The notes under the pieces are model-generated. The model searched no databases. It worked only from the letters and a program-made list of their open reading frames with translations, and was not told the origin of the DNA. A stretch of DNA of 64,000 bases from Mycobacteriales bacterium (GTDB lineage: Bacteria > Actinomycetota > Actinomycetes > Mycobacteriales > Mycobacteriaceae). This document shows, piece after piece, positions 17,552 through 27,198 of the stretch (position 1 is the stretch's first letter; the number at the start of each line of letters is the position of its first letter). A program made the translations under genes and the position numbers. The DNA lies in contig JAHABL010000011.1 of NCBI GenBank assembly GCA_018376445.1, forward strand, positions 1-64,000. Reading direction: 5' to 3'.

Positions 17552-18799
17552 CTACTGTGGGCGGTCGGCGACGCAGCGGATGTGGCGTTTGTCGCCGTGC
17601 CGATGCAGCACCCCGGTGTAGCGCTCCACATGGTGCTGGGGGGTATCTGGCCACAGGCACTCCACCACGTAGGTGGGGAAAAGAGTCGCGCACTGCGCCA
17701 TGGATTCGAGGCGCGTCCACACCACGGTTCCGACCGAGGAATAGCGGTTCATCACATCGTAGGTGGGGGGTTCTGGGTAGTCCCAAAAAAGGAGTTGACG
17801 GGGATACTGGTCCTCGTGAGCGTCTTCCAGGAACGTGAGCTGTTGGCGCCCTACATAGGTGCGCAGCTTGATCCACGGTTCGGGGTTGTGGGTAGCGACG
17901 TAGGCGCGGAGGCCGGCAGCGGCAGCCCGCAGGCATGTGTTGAAGAGCAAGGGGTGCCAGGTGGCGCTGGCTTCATCGTAGGCGTGCACCATCGCCATGC
18001 GGTTACCGAACTGGAGGTTGACAGCTGCAGGGGTGTTTCCGTCATCGACACCGATAAGGATGCTGCTGAGGGGAGTGGGGAGGATCCAGTGTTGGCACGG
18101 GCAGTGGTTGCGGATGAGCTGATGGGACATTTCCAGTGGGTCACTCTCGTAGTCGGGTGTCACACTGAAGTCATGGTAAGAGCACTCTGTCACCATGAAG
18201 CATTGGGACACTTCATCCCACCAGACACGGTTGGCAATGCGGAGTTTAGGGGACTCGGTAGTAGTGGGGGCGTAGGAGCCTAGCTGGTAGTTGTTCGTGC
18301 GGAGCGTTTGGGGACGGTGGAAGATTCCCACGTTTTCCCACTCGCGGGCGGTTTGCAACGTTTTTTCCCAGGGGAGGGAGGAGGCATGCCAGTGTGCATG
18401 GTGCGCCCAGGTGAAGACTGCTTGGCGGTCGTCTCGCATGGCTTGTTGCAGGTCGTCGAGAGCGGTAGGGTGGGCGAGCATATTGGCGGGGGAGGGCAGC
18501 CGGTAGCTGATGGAGATCTGGACGTCTTGGTCTTCCCAGGTGAGCTGGGAGCTACCGTTGTTGCCGCCATAGAGGGTGCGATTGTAGAGGGTGAGGACGG
18601 TGAGGAGGGAGTTGGGATGATGGCGCAGAATATGTTCAATTTCGAGGGAGACGGACTCGCTGTAACAGTGTTCCGAGGTGGGTTGGAGGCGCAGCGCCCA
18701 GCCCAGACAATGATCACCGTTTTCAAGAATTGTGGCGGCCTCATTCTGGTCGATGTTTGCCGAGATCAATGGCATATTCGTGCTGCTTGTGGTGGCCAT
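17552..18799 (-). CDS. Hypothetical protein at the edge of the ESX-4 locus
   Basis: The product is 415 residues from the ATG at 18799, with AGAAGG well placed upstream on the minus strand. I do not recognise it. It has no signal peptide or membrane segment, so it is probably cytosolic. It is rich in His, Trp and Tyr (for example FTWAHHAHWHASSLPWEK and NHCPCQHWILP). It is divergent from eccB with a 91-base gap and convergent with the GH20 gene. The position suggests an ESX-associated role such as substrate handling, but EccE is unlikely because EccE has membrane helices, and no EspG signature is evident. Confidence 0.6.
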   Translation of the reverse strand: MATTSSTNMPLISANIDQNEAATILENGDHCLGWALRLQPTSEHCYSESVSLEIEHILRHHPNSLLTVLTLYNRTLYGGNNGSSQLTWEDQDVQISISYRLPSPANMLAHPTALDDLQQAMRDDRQAVFTWAHHAHWHASSLPWEKTLQTAREWENVGIFHRPQTLRTNNYQLGSYAPTTTESPKLRIANRVWWDEVSQCFMVTECSYHDFSVTPDYESDPLEMSHQLIRNHCPCQHWILPTPLSSILIGVDDGNTPAAVNLQFGNRMAMVHAYDEASATWHPLLFNTCLRAAAAGLRAYVATHNPEPWIKLRTYVGRQQLTFLEDAHEDQYPRQLLFWDYPEPPTYDVMNRYSSVGTVVWTRLESMAQCATLFPTYVVECLWPDTPQHHVERYTGVLHRHGDKRHIRCVADRPQ

Positions 18800-18890
18800 A
18801 TCTACCCTTCTGCGCGTAAAGTAGCATCCCCCACGGGACGGAACGATCTGTATGGTACTGGTCGATCGCTAACCGTGGGAGAGCTACTTT

Positions 18891-20063
18891 ATGGGCCAGG
18901 AACAATCTCGGGCGCGCATTAACGCCTACAGCTTCATCATTAAACACCTGCAAGCAGGGATGCCGGATCAGTCGTGGAAGTGGGATGAGGAAGTCCCCTC
19001 GCGCAGGTCAAAGTCCCTTATTGCGGGTGTCATCCTGATGGTTTTGGTGCTTGTGGTGGTGGCAGTTGTCGCCTTAATTTCACCGTCGCGAGGAGTGGCT
19101 GGAAATGATCTCGTTCTCAGTAAAAACTCCGGGCAGATGTATGTCATGAAGGATGGCCGTCTGCATCCCGTTTCGGGCATTGCGGCGGCTCGGCTGGTGT
19201 TGGGGAACGCCGCTAGCCCCATAATGGTCACCGATAAAGACATTTCCAAGGTACCGCAAGGGGTTCCGTTGGGCATCGCGCAGGGGCCACGTGCGCTCCC
19301 CGAGGACGCCGGCAGGGTAGGGGAAAGCGGCCAAACATGGGCGATGTGTGACTACGCCGAGCCCACCACGGATAGGTTCTTCAAGGTGCGTTCGACCATG
19401 CTGTTAGGAGCGGTGACAGAGTCTGCGCTGGACAAACTTCACCCGGTATCCATGCTGGCAGTGCACGATGAGGATGTGTGGTTGCTGGAGCAGGGGCATC
19501 GGCGGGAGGTGCGGGGGATGACGCGGAGCGATGCTTTGCGGAAGGGCGCCCGCGTTGTGTCGGGGGCTCTCCTAAACTCCCTGGTGGAAATGCCGAGCAC
19601 TAAGCCGAGTACGTTACCGGCGGATACGGGAGAGACGTCCCTGTGTGCCGTGTGGCGGGTGAAGCCGGGGGAGGCAGAGCCGCGTCTTTCACTGCGCGCG
19701 GGCGACCTCAATAAGGAGTGGAAGCAAGCCACCGATGTGGCGCAGCAGGATAATGATGGTGACCGAGTTGATGCCTTCCTGTTGGTGGGTCGGCGGACGG
19801 TAGTTGGTTTTGCCGCACCTTTGGTGGGAGGCGGTGCCGTGCAGTCGGCCTTGGACGAGTCCGAGGAAGCAGCCCAGCGCCAGGCGGACGTGTGGGTTGT
19901 GGGGGATGACGGTGTCCGTTTCGGTACCCAGCGGGAGACCCTAGATACGTTGGGTTTGGGGTCGGAGGCTATGCCACTGCCCTGGGCAATGATTTCCCAG
20001 CTGAGTACTGGGCCGTATCTGGCTAAGCCTGGTTCGAGCGATAACGCCGCCGCCACCGGCTAA
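18891..20063 (+). CDS. eccB: Type VII secretion protein EccB (ESX-4 type)
   Basis: The product is 390 residues, shorter than typical mycobacterial EccB (about 480-500). The cytosolic N-terminus is short. One membrane helix covers residues 43-63, then the extracytoplasmic EccB repeat region begins with LVLSKNSGQMYVMKDGRLHPVSGIAAARLVLG, the best family match. Paired Cys in WAMCDYAEP and ETSLCAVW fit the conserved disulfide. EccB joins the membrane core complex with EccC and EccD. The 3' end overlaps the convergent mycP gene by 41 bases. The orientation relative to mycP/eccD copies the M. tuberculosis ESX-4 locus. Confidence 0.9.
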   Translation: MGQEQSRARINAYSFIIKHLQAGMPDQSWKWDEEVPSRRSKSLIAGVILMVLVLVVVAVVALISPSRGVAGNDLVLSKNSGQMYVMKDGRLHPVSGIAAARLVLGNAASPIMVTDKDISKVPQGVPLGIAQGPRALPEDAGRVGESGQTWAMCDYAEPTTDRFFKVRSTMLLGAVTESALDKLHPVSMLAVHDEDVWLLEQGHRREVRGMTRSDALRKGARVVSGALLNSLVEMPSTKPSTLPADTGETSLCAVWRVKPGEAEPRLSLRAGDLNKEWKQATDVAQQDNDGDRVDAFLLVGRRTVVGFAAPLVGGGAVQSALDESEEAAQRQADVWVVGDDGVRFGTQRETLDTLGLGSEAMPLPWAMISQLSTGPYLAKPGSSDNAAATG

Positions 20064-21402
20064 TTCCGAAGAGCAGTCCAGCCGCTGCAAAGGTACCCAG
20101 GATGGCAGAGAATACAGTGTGGTGGACGGCTGCTGGACGTTCTCGGAATGGCAGCCCCTGTCCACCGCCTTGTGTCACTGCACTGGTGGTTGAGACTGCT
20201 GCAATGGGGTCAACAATGCCGTACCCCAGCTGTGTGTTCCGCCCACCCGCGACGGGGCGGGCCGTGCGCTTGACATGTTCCATCACGGTGTAGGCGTTCC
20301 AGTCGGGGTGTTGGGACCGGACAAGTGCAACGACACCGCTGACGAAGGGGGTCGCGAAACTTGTTCCCTGCAGTTCGTTGATCTGCCCGTCTTCGGTGCG
20401 CACGGCGTCGATGAGACCGTGTGTGCTTACGGAGACGATTTCCTCCCCGGGCGCGGCAATGTCGACCCATGGGCCGGCGACAGAGAATTCGGAGGGCCGC
20501 CCGTCTTGTGCAACTGACCCGACGGTGAGGACGAGATCGTCGAAGTGGGCGGGAGAGACGACCGTAACGACATCCGATTGCGGGACGGCAGCAGAGGTGA
20601 CGGTATGGATGGCGTTTTGGGTACGGCAGGCCTGGGTGAGGTTGCCGGCAGCGGTGACGACGACAGCATCTCGTACGTGTACCGCATAGTGAAGGGCGGC
20701 GCCGAGGGGCCCGTCACCGAGGTCCATGCCGAAGGGGCGGCAGGCCGCTTGGGAAATGTTGATGACGGTAGCGCCTGCATCGGCTGCCATTCGGACGGCC
20801 TTTGCCAGAGTGACCACGTTGCCCGGGTTACCTTCCGGACGCTCTTGGTAGTGCTGGCGCAGCTGGGGTGGCATGTTCCGGGGAGGGTCGGGGAAGACTC
20901 CATAGTGCCCGGAGGCTTGTCGGATGGAGAGGATGCGTACGCCGGGGGCCACACCGGCGAAACCATCGTCGGCGGGTTGGGCAGCTAGCACACCTGCCAC
21001 AAAAGTGCCGTGCTGGTCGCAGTCGAGGAGGCCGTTGTGGTGGGGGTCGAAGTCTCCGAGGCCGTGAAGGTTGTGGAGCCGTCCGTGGGGGTTGATACCG
21101 GTGTCGATGATGGCGACAGTTTGTCCCTCGCCTTTGGTGAGGTGCCAGATGGGGCGCGCATCGACCAACGGGTGGAATTGTTGGGTGCGCATGTGGTTTG
21201 TCAGATTGGGGGAGGCAATAGGGGTGACGCAGGGGGACGTCTGGGCAACTCGCACGTGGATGGACCCACTGGGGAGCAGTGAGCTGTCGACCACAGGGGC
21301 ATGGTAATTCTCGGCGTGGGCGGGGGTAGCAAGCCCACTGCTGAGAATGAAGGTCAGACAGGTGGCGAGCAGCGCGGCTGGGGTAAGTCGGGAAGGGGGC
21401 AT
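20023..21402 (-). CDS. mycP: Mycosin, membrane-anchored subtilisin-like protease of ESX-4
   Basis: The product is 459 residues. A signal peptide ends near AHA-E at residue 30. The subtilase triad is Asp100 (AIIDTGINP), His131 (CDQHGTFVAG) and Ser348 (LQGTSFATPFVSG), with oxyanion Asn254 (TAAGN). A C-terminal membrane helix (about residues 432-450) is followed by a basic tail, which is the mycosin layout. Mycosins cap and stabilise the ESX membrane complex on the periplasmic side. It lies 105 bases downstream of eccD on the same strand. Confidence 0.94.
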   Translation of the reverse strand: MPPSRLTPAALLATCLTFILSSGLATPAHAENYHAPVVDSSLLPSGSIHVRVAQTSPCVTPIASPNLTNHMRTQQFHPLVDARPIWHLTKGEGQTVAIIDTGINPHGRLHNLHGLGDFDPHHNGLLDCDQHGTFVAGVLAAQPADDGFAGVAPGVRILSIRQASGHYGVFPDPPRNMPPQLRQHYQERPEGNPGNVVTLAKAVRMAADAGATVINISQAACRPFGMDLGDGPLGAALHYAVHVRDAVVVTAAGNLTQACRTQNAIHTVTSAAVPQSDVVTVVSPAHFDDLVLTVGSVAQDGRPSEFSVAGPWVDIAAPGEEIVSVSTHGLIDAVRTEDGQINELQGTSFATPFVSGVVALVRSQHPDWNAYTVMEHVKRTARPVAGGRNTQLGYGIVDPIAAVSTTSAVTQGGGQGLPFRERPAAVHHTVFSAILGTFAAAGLLFGISRWRRRYRSNQA

Positions 21403-21507
21403 TCTCTCGCATTCAGACGAGTGGGGCTGTCGGAGACTCCACGGCGGATAACAAGGAGAGGGGTGCTGGTGGAGGCTTTCTGGTGTGAACTACCGGCACC
21501 TGCGGGG

Positions 21508-22908
21508 CTAGAGGGTGAGGAGGAGCGACACTAGCCCGGTCGCCACGATGCCAATGGGGAAGATGATGGCAAGGAGCACCGATTCGATGACATCAAGAAT
21601 CTTCTGGGCAATGGGGGTGAGGTTCCATTGGGTCGCCCAGAGCCAGAGTGAACTGACGATGAGCAAGCAGACCAGGACAAGGACGAGTCCCACGAGGGGA
21701 AGTGTCATAGCAGCGACCAGGACAGCTACCAGCGCAGTGATGGCCAGCAGCGATCCCAAAATCCACCCCACCTGGGTGCGGTAGACGGCGTGGAGTGCGG
21801 TACTGAGCAGGCTCACGACGAGCAGGACGAGGAGAATCCACTGCCAGGGGTTAGGAGGATCATAGGGCTCGGACCAGGGCCAACCTAATAGGGGAACGGT
21901 GCAGACAATACTGAAGAACGCTCCGGTGAGAGTAAGGACCGCTTGCAGCCAGCGAGCGCGTTGAATTTTTTTATTGAGAGCCGCATCGATGGCTGCCTGG
22001 GGGAGGAGAGGCAGATCTACATCGATGAGTGCCGTCAGCGGAATCTTCACTCGTGCCATCCAGAGTGCTAGACGTGGGGCAGCCAGGAGCAGAATAGCGG
22101 CCAGAATCATTCCCCCGGCGGCGATGCTCCGTGCCGGTACTCGCGCATATTCGACTAGGGTGAGACCCACTATAAGGAGGATGAGAACGCTCATTAGGGC
22201 TGCGAAAGGCTCTTGTTTGAGCGAAGTGGTGCCGATGAGGTGGCAGAACACTAAGGTGACGACGATACAGCTGACGGCGATGAGGATACGAGTGGGCCAA
22301 CTGAGGTCAAAGGTGGTGCCGGGCAGGGCCATGCCTCCCGCCCCTGCCATGATGAGCGCGGACCATCCTAGAAGGGGAGCGTCGTCCCGCCCTCGGCGGA
22401 AGATGACGAGCATAGTGAAGGCGAAGAGGAGTGCGAGGCTGCCGAACACGCCGCCGAAGCTCCACCAGCTGGGGAAGGCTGCCGCAATGACGCATCCGAG
22501 TACCCATAGGGCGACGGTACCGAGGCTCATATAGCGGCTGGTATGTTGCAATTCGTTGAGTCGTTCTTTGTCGGTTAGTGACTGTGGGCCACTGGTGATT
22601 GCGGAGGTTGTGACGGGTTCTGGGGTAAGGTCTCGGTCAAAGAGGAGGACGTCGCCGTCACGGATTCCATTGTCGTAGAGGCTTCGGTCTTCTCTCAGTA
22701 CTCCGTTGGTGAGGTGGGCCAGCTGCCAGGGGGAGGAGCTGACGATATCAACGTACTGGGGAGAGTCGGTGTCCACTGGGTCCAAGCTGTGGTGCTGCTG
22801 GAGAAGAAATTGCACAAAGAAGGTGGCCTCTGAGGGGTAGAGGGTTGAGGGGATGGAGAGAGCTACCCGCTCATAGGGGGTGTGCACGATAACACGGAGA
22901 GCGACCAC
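21508..22908 (-). CDS. eccD: Type VII secretion integral membrane protein EccD
   Basis: The product is 466 residues. A ubiquitin-like N-terminal domain (residues 1 to about 95, with NGIRDGDVLLFDRD) is followed by about eleven membrane helices. EccD dimers line the inner-membrane pore of the ESX core complex. The start is GTG at 22908, chosen because AAGGAG lies six bases upstream. It is transcribed away from eccC and probably together with mycP. Confidence 0.93.
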   Translation of the reverse strand: MVALRVIVHTPYERVALSIPSTLYPSEATFFVQFLLQQHHSLDPVDTDSPQYVDIVSSSPWQLAHLTNGVLREDRSLYDNGIRDGDVLLFDRDLTPEPVTTSAITSGPQSLTDKERLNELQHTSRYMSLGTVALWVLGCVIAAAFPSWWSFGGVFGSLALLFAFTMLVIFRRGRDDAPLLGWSALIMAGAGGMALPGTTFDLSWPTRILIAVSCIVVTLVFCHLIGTTSLKQEPFAALMSVLILLIVGLTLVEYARVPARSIAAGGMILAAILLLAAPRLALWMARVKIPLTALIDVDLPLLPQAAIDAALNKKIQRARWLQAVLTLTGAFFSIVCTVPLLGWPWSEPYDPPNPWQWILLVLLVVSLLSTALHAVYRTQVGWILGSLLAITALVAVLVAAMTLPLVGLVLVLVCLLIVSSLWLWATQWNLTPIAQKILDVIESVLLAIIFPIGIVATGLVSLLLTL

Positions 22909-22943
22909 GATGGTCTCCTTGTCGTCCCAGACGATGGTGGTAG

Positions 22944-22967
22944 GTGCCGGGGAGCGAACCCGGGCAC
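22944..22967 (-). promoter_or_regulatory. Inverted repeat in the eccD 5' region
   Basis: GTGCCGGGG and CCCGGGCAC flank a six-base loop with one mismatch, about 36 bases upstream of the eccD start. It is in the 276-base divergent region shared by eccD and eccC. It may be an operator or leader hairpin; its 3' part resembles a tRNA T-arm by chance (see rejected items). The rest of the gap holds no gene. Confidence 0.3.
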
Positions 22968-23184
22968 ACTGTTAGCTCCCTATCAATAACCGATCGTGGC
23001 TGTTAGCGGATGCGCTACTTTTTCTTTAACAATCTTTTTCCACACTATTTCTGCAGCTAGATGACAATTTTTCGGGTGAGAAAAAAGATTTTGAGAAATG
23101 TAGCAGTTCCACGCGGGGAGGTGAGTCCCTACCATCGGGCCGTTAGAAGTTTTCACACACGACATATAAGGGAACTCGCGACTC

Positions 23185-26100
23185 GTGCCTGAGATGTCTT
23201 CATCTGCCCAGCTCCCCGATTCGGCCGCGGCCGGTGGGGAACCAGTTGCTTCCTCCGCTGCCGCCCCCGTTACCCTCACACCTTCTGAGGCTGACAGTTC
23301 TGCGGATAACAAACCGCAAGGTGCGCGTGGTCTCGTTGGCTTCCGCGCTGGAGCAACCCGCTTTTTCCATAGTCGTGAATTGCCAGAACGCACCAGCGAC
23401 GAGGCTTCTTCAGTTGATGTCGAGCTCGCGCCGGAGATACCCGCTCAGGAATCGCAACCACTGCTACCGAAGCTGATGCCGCTCGTCATGGTGGTGGGTG
23501 TGTTGGGTTCCATCATTTGGATGGCGAAGTCCGGCGGTCGGATGAGTCCGATGATGCTGATGTTTCCCGTTATGATGTTGGCCTCCGCCGGCACCATGAT
23601 CTCCTCCAGCCTGGGCGGCGGCAATGCGATGCGAGAAATTGCCCGCCGACGGCAGGAGTATCTGCGATATTTGGCGGATTTGGATGAGGATCGGGAGGAA
23701 CTCCACGAGCTGATCCGCAAGGAAGAGACCCTTCGTTTCCCTCACCCAGATCGCTATCGTGCCTACCTTAACGAGCGCTACCTATGGAGTGTGCGGCAGG
23801 ACGACGACTCCTTCCTCTGCTTCCGTGTTGGAAGTGGTTCTGTCTCCTCCGACGATCATTTTGCCTTCCCGGAGTTGCCACGGGTGGAAGATCTGGAACC
23901 GGTCTCGGTGAGTGCTCTGCGACTGTTCTCCCGAACCGCTAACACCATCGAAGACATGCCCATTGTGGTGAGTCTGCGCGGGTTCAGCCGTTGTGTGGTG
24001 AGCGGCGAGAAAGAGAAAGCCCACAGTCTCTTCCGCTCTATGTTGATGACATTCTTCCTCACCCACCATCCTGAGGATTGTCATGTCGTCTTGGCCTGCC
24101 GGGATCCTCAATGGCCGGAACTGTTGAAGTGGCTGCCTCACACCGTTCGCCGCTCGGACTGTGAACTCTATCCCTTTAATCTTCTTCACCAGCCCTTCGA
24201 CCTGCGTGAAGACCTTCCGCAGCAAGGGACGACGCTCCTTATTACAGATAGTGTCGAGTTCGTAAGCGCCTACGGCTCCTATTTTCCTCATGTCCTCGCT
24301 ATCCTCCCGGAAGCGGAACACACCGAGACGGATCTTCACTTGGAGGTGGATGACGAGGGAGTTGTGCATGTGTGGTTCCGTGGGGAATCCTGTCCCCTCG
24401 GCACTGCCGACCAACTGAGTCCCTCCACAGCGGCGGCCATTGCGTGGCGACTCGCCGGATATACCACTATAGGGAGCCCCGCCGAGGACAGTGGGGATGA
24501 CGCTAATGGGGAAAAGCCGACTGCTGATCTCTTTGAACTGCTGGGGATGGGTTCGGTAGAGAACTTCCTGCCTGAACGGGACTGGGCATTGAAAGTCGGT
24601 CGAGATCGACTTCGTGTTCCCATTGGTTTGAATGACCAAGGACGTTCGGTCTACCTTGACCTCAAAGAATCGGCACAGGGCGGAATGGGCCCACATGGCC
24701 TCTGCATCGGCGCGACGGGCTCTGGTAAATCGGAACTGCTGCGTACCTTAGTCGTCGGTCTCATTGGGTCACACAGTCCGGAACAGGTCAACCTGGTTCT
24801 TGTCGACTTTAAGGGCGGCGCAACCTTTTCCGGCATTTCTGGCGCACCACACGTAGCAGCCGTCATCACCAACTTGTCAGATGATGCGCTGGCAGTTGAG
24901 CGTATGTATGCTGCACTCGAAGGCGAACTACGGCGTCGCCAGGAGATTCTCCACGCCGCCGGCGGCTTTGCGAACATTGACGAGTACGTCAAGGCGCGCT
25001 CGCGTGGACAGGTGGATACGGATCGTTTTCCGCATCTCCCTGCTCTTCTCATTATCGTGGATGAGTTCTCTGAACTATTGGCCGAGCGTCCCGAATTCGC
25101 AGAACTCTTTGTGCAGATCGGCCGTCTGGGTCGTTCGCTGCACGTGCACCTGCTGCTCGCATCACAGCGTATTGATGCCGGCAAACTTCGTGGCTTGGAA
25201 TCCCACTTGTCCTATCGCATTGCCCTAAAGACCTTCTCGGTGGTGGAGTCCCGCTCCGTTATCGGTACCCCGGATGCCTTCAACCTGCCGCAGCAGCCAG
25301 GTGCCGGATATCTTCTGGATGGCACCGACAACCTGCAAAAATTCCGAGCCTTCTACGTTTCAGGCACCCTCAAGAAACGGTCTCAGCGTCGGGTACGTGC
25401 CCCCCAGGAGATACTTACCGAAGCAGATAACCACCTCCAGATTTATGGATCAGAACCATTGGTGGGCAATTCTTTTGGCTGGTCTATCGAGACGCGTAAC
25501 GCGGTCCCGATAATCCTTAAAGGAGAGGAAGTGGAGGAACCCACCCAGCCTGCCGACAGCGATGGAGAAGAACACACTATTTTCCATGTGCTGCTCAACA
25601 GCTTCCCTTCTCATGTGCCTCGAGCCCACCAGGTATGGTTGCCGCCGCTACCTCTGCACGCAAGTGCCGCCGAATGTGCAGAGTTGGCGATCGGTGCCAG
25701 CGTGGGAACGACCATGGACGAACTGTCCCATCGGGGCATTGTCGGTCTCATCGACGTACCGGCAGAGCAGATGCGCAAGTCTATGCGTGTGTCGCTTCCC
25801 ACCCTCAACCACGCTCTCATCGTCGGGACCACACAGACCGGAAAGTCGCAGGCACTCGTCACCATTGCAAGCGCCCTCGCCCAAGAGAACTCCCCGGCGA
25901 TACTCAAGATGTACGCCGTTGACGCCGGTGGTGGGGTGCTCACGCACCTGCGGATACTTCCGCACTGTGCCGCTGTCTGCTCCACGCAAGACGAAGAAAT
26001 CATGGAGCGAACCTTCGCGGAAATCAGTCAAGAACTGCGAAACCGGATGGCAGGTGCCCCCATCAATCAGCATATTGTGCTGTTCATCGACGGTTGGGCA

Positions 26101-27198
26101 GCTCTTGTCGAGAACAACATGGAGTTCGAGGAGAAGGTCCGGCAGCTGGTGCGGGAAGGTCTCTCGTACAACATTCACCTTGTCCTCGCTGCATCCCGCT
26201 GGGGAGATATCCGTGCTGCCCTGCGAGACTCCCTTACCACCCGGTGGGAGCTTCGTTTGGGTGATCCCGCCGACTCCATCCTTGGCCGCAAGAATGCAGA
26301 GAAAGTGCCGGCATTACCGGGCCGTGGTATGACACCAGATGGCCTCCACTTCCTCTTCGCACTACAGGATGAGGAAGGCCTGCGTGCGATCGCCGCACAG
26401 TGGTCGCAGGAAGCTCCAGTAACCCCATTGGCGCTCCTACCGAGAATCGTCTCCGCTGGAGAAATGGGACCCGTCACCGTCTCTGGCAAGCACGGCTACC
26501 GGATCCCGCTGGGTATTGAAGGCGACAGCTTGGGTCAATTTGCTATCGATACGGGGCAGGAGGAGAACATCCTTGTGGTGGGTGACTCCTCCGGCAAATC
26601 AACCATGCTCCGTACCGTCATTCACCGTATCGCAGAGAATATCCCCGCTACCGAAGCGAAGATGTTGGTGGTCGATTACCGTCGCCAGCTACTCGGCGAA
26701 TGCCTGCCCAGTCATCTGGCAGGCTACGCCTCCACGAAGCAGGATGTGCAGGACTTCATTGCACAGCTGACGCCACTGCTGGAATCCCGCATGCCGGCTG
26801 GCGTGAACGATCCGCAGACACTGCGTGATCGTAGCTGGTGGGAGGGGCCAGACATTTTCCTCATTGTAGATGATTATGATCTGGTGGCTACCAGCTCTGG
26901 TAACCCGCTGCTGGGGCTGCTCGAACTTCTGCCGTATGGACGAGACATTGGATTGCACATGGTGGTGGCGCGCCGCTGCACCGGCTTCTCCCGCACCTCC
27001 TTCGAACCGATCATGTCGCGTATCCGCGAATTGCACCCTACAGTTTTCGTCATGAACGGTTCTCCCGAGGAGGGCGCCATTGCCGGTGGGCGCAAGGCCC
27101 GTTCACTGCCTGCGGGCCGTGCAGACGTGATTAATAGCCAGGGCCAGCACCAAGTGGTGCAGTTGGCCTACCTCCCGGTAGAGGAGAATGCGGAATGA
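23185..27198 (+). CDS. eccC: Type VII secretion ATPase EccC (EccCa-EccCb in one chain)
   Basis: The product is 1337 residues. Two membrane helices lie near residues 93-135 (MPLVMVVGVLGSIIWMAK, MMLMFPVMMLASAGTM). Three FtsK/SpoIIIE ATPase domains follow with P-loops GATGSGKS (509-516), GTTQTGKS (881-888) and GDSSGKST (1133-1140). Walker B segments are LLIIVDEFSE, VLFIDGW and FLIVDDYD. EccC powers secretion and its last domain binds the export signal of WXG100 substrates. The start is a GTG with no strong ribosome binding site; ATG 23194 is an alternative. The last four bases overlap the next gene. Confidence 0.95.
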   Translation: MPEMSSSAQLPDSAAAGGEPVASSAAAPVTLTPSEADSSADNKPQGARGLVGFRAGATRFFHSRELPERTSDEASSVDVELAPEIPAQESQPLLPKLMPLVMVVGVLGSIIWMAKSGGRMSPMMLMFPVMMLASAGTMISSSLGGGNAMREIARRRQEYLRYLADLDEDREELHELIRKEETLRFPHPDRYRAYLNERYLWSVRQDDDSFLCFRVGSGSVSSDDHFAFPELPRVEDLEPVSVSALRLFSRTANTIEDMPIVVSLRGFSRCVVSGEKEKAHSLFRSMLMTFFLTHHPEDCHVVLACRDPQWPELLKWLPHTVRRSDCELYPFNLLHQPFDLREDLPQQGTTLLITDSVEFVSAYGSYFPHVLAILPEAEHTETDLHLEVDDEGVVHVWFRGESCPLGTADQLSPSTAAAIAWRLAGYTTIGSPAEDSGDDANGEKPTADLFELLGMGSVENFLPERDWALKVGRDRLRVPIGLNDQGRSVYLDLKESAQGGMGPHGLCIGATGSGKSELLRTLVVGLIGSHSPEQVNLVLVDFKGGATFSGISGAPHVAAVITNLSDDALAVERMYAALEGELRRRQEILHAAGGFANIDEYVKARSRGQVDTDRFPHLPALLIIVDEFSELLAERPEFAELFVQIGRLGRSLHVHLLLASQRIDAGKLRGLESHLSYRIALKTFSVVESRSVIGTPDAFNLPQQPGAGYLLDGTDNLQKFRAFYVSGTLKKRSQRRVRAPQEILTEADNHLQIYGSEPLVGNSFGWSIETRNAVPIILKGEEVEEPTQPADSDGEEHTIFHVLLNSFPSHVPRAHQVWLPPLPLHASAAECAELAIGASVGTTMDELSHRGIVGLIDVPAEQMRKSMRVSLPTLNHALIVGTTQTGKSQALVTIASALAQENSPAILKMYAVDAGGGVLTHLRILPHCAAVCSTQDEEIMERTFAEISQELRNRMAGAPINQHIVLFIDGWAALVENNMEFEEKVRQLVREGLSYNIHLVLAASRWGDIRAALRDSLTTRWELRLGDPADSILGRKNAEKVPALPGRGMTPDGLHFLFALQDEEGLRAIAAQWSQEAPVTPLALLPRIVSAGEMGPVTVSGKHGYRIPLGIEGDSLGQFAIDTGQEENILVVGDSSGKSTMLRTVIHRIAENIPATEAKMLVVDYRRQLLGECLPSHLAGYASTKQDVQDFIAQLTPLLESRMPAGVNDPQTLRDRSWWEGPDIFLIVDDYDLVATSSGNPLLGLLELLPYGRDIGLHMVVARRCTGFSRTSFEPIMSRIRELHPTVFVMNGSPEEGAIAGGRKARSLPAGRADVINSQGQHQVVQLAYLPVEENAE

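Noticed and set aside
17582..18283. A 233-codon open frame on the plus strand inside the 415-aa minus-strand gene
   Set aside because: It has no ribosome binding site and its low-quality Gly/Val-rich translation looks like an antisense shadow. The minus-strand frame is longer and has a good start.
18840..18866. A third ECF-like promoter before eccB (GGAAC followed by GTCGAT)
   Set aside because: The -10 part lacks CGTC at the right position and spacing differs from the two matching elements, so it is not counted.
22921..22995. Possible tRNA gene on the minus strand, because CGGGTTCGCTCCCCG and a following CACCTACCACCA look like a T-arm and acceptor end
   Set aside because: No complementary 5' acceptor strand, D-arm or anticodon arm can be formed in the preceding bases. 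At most it is a chance hairpin or a remnant.
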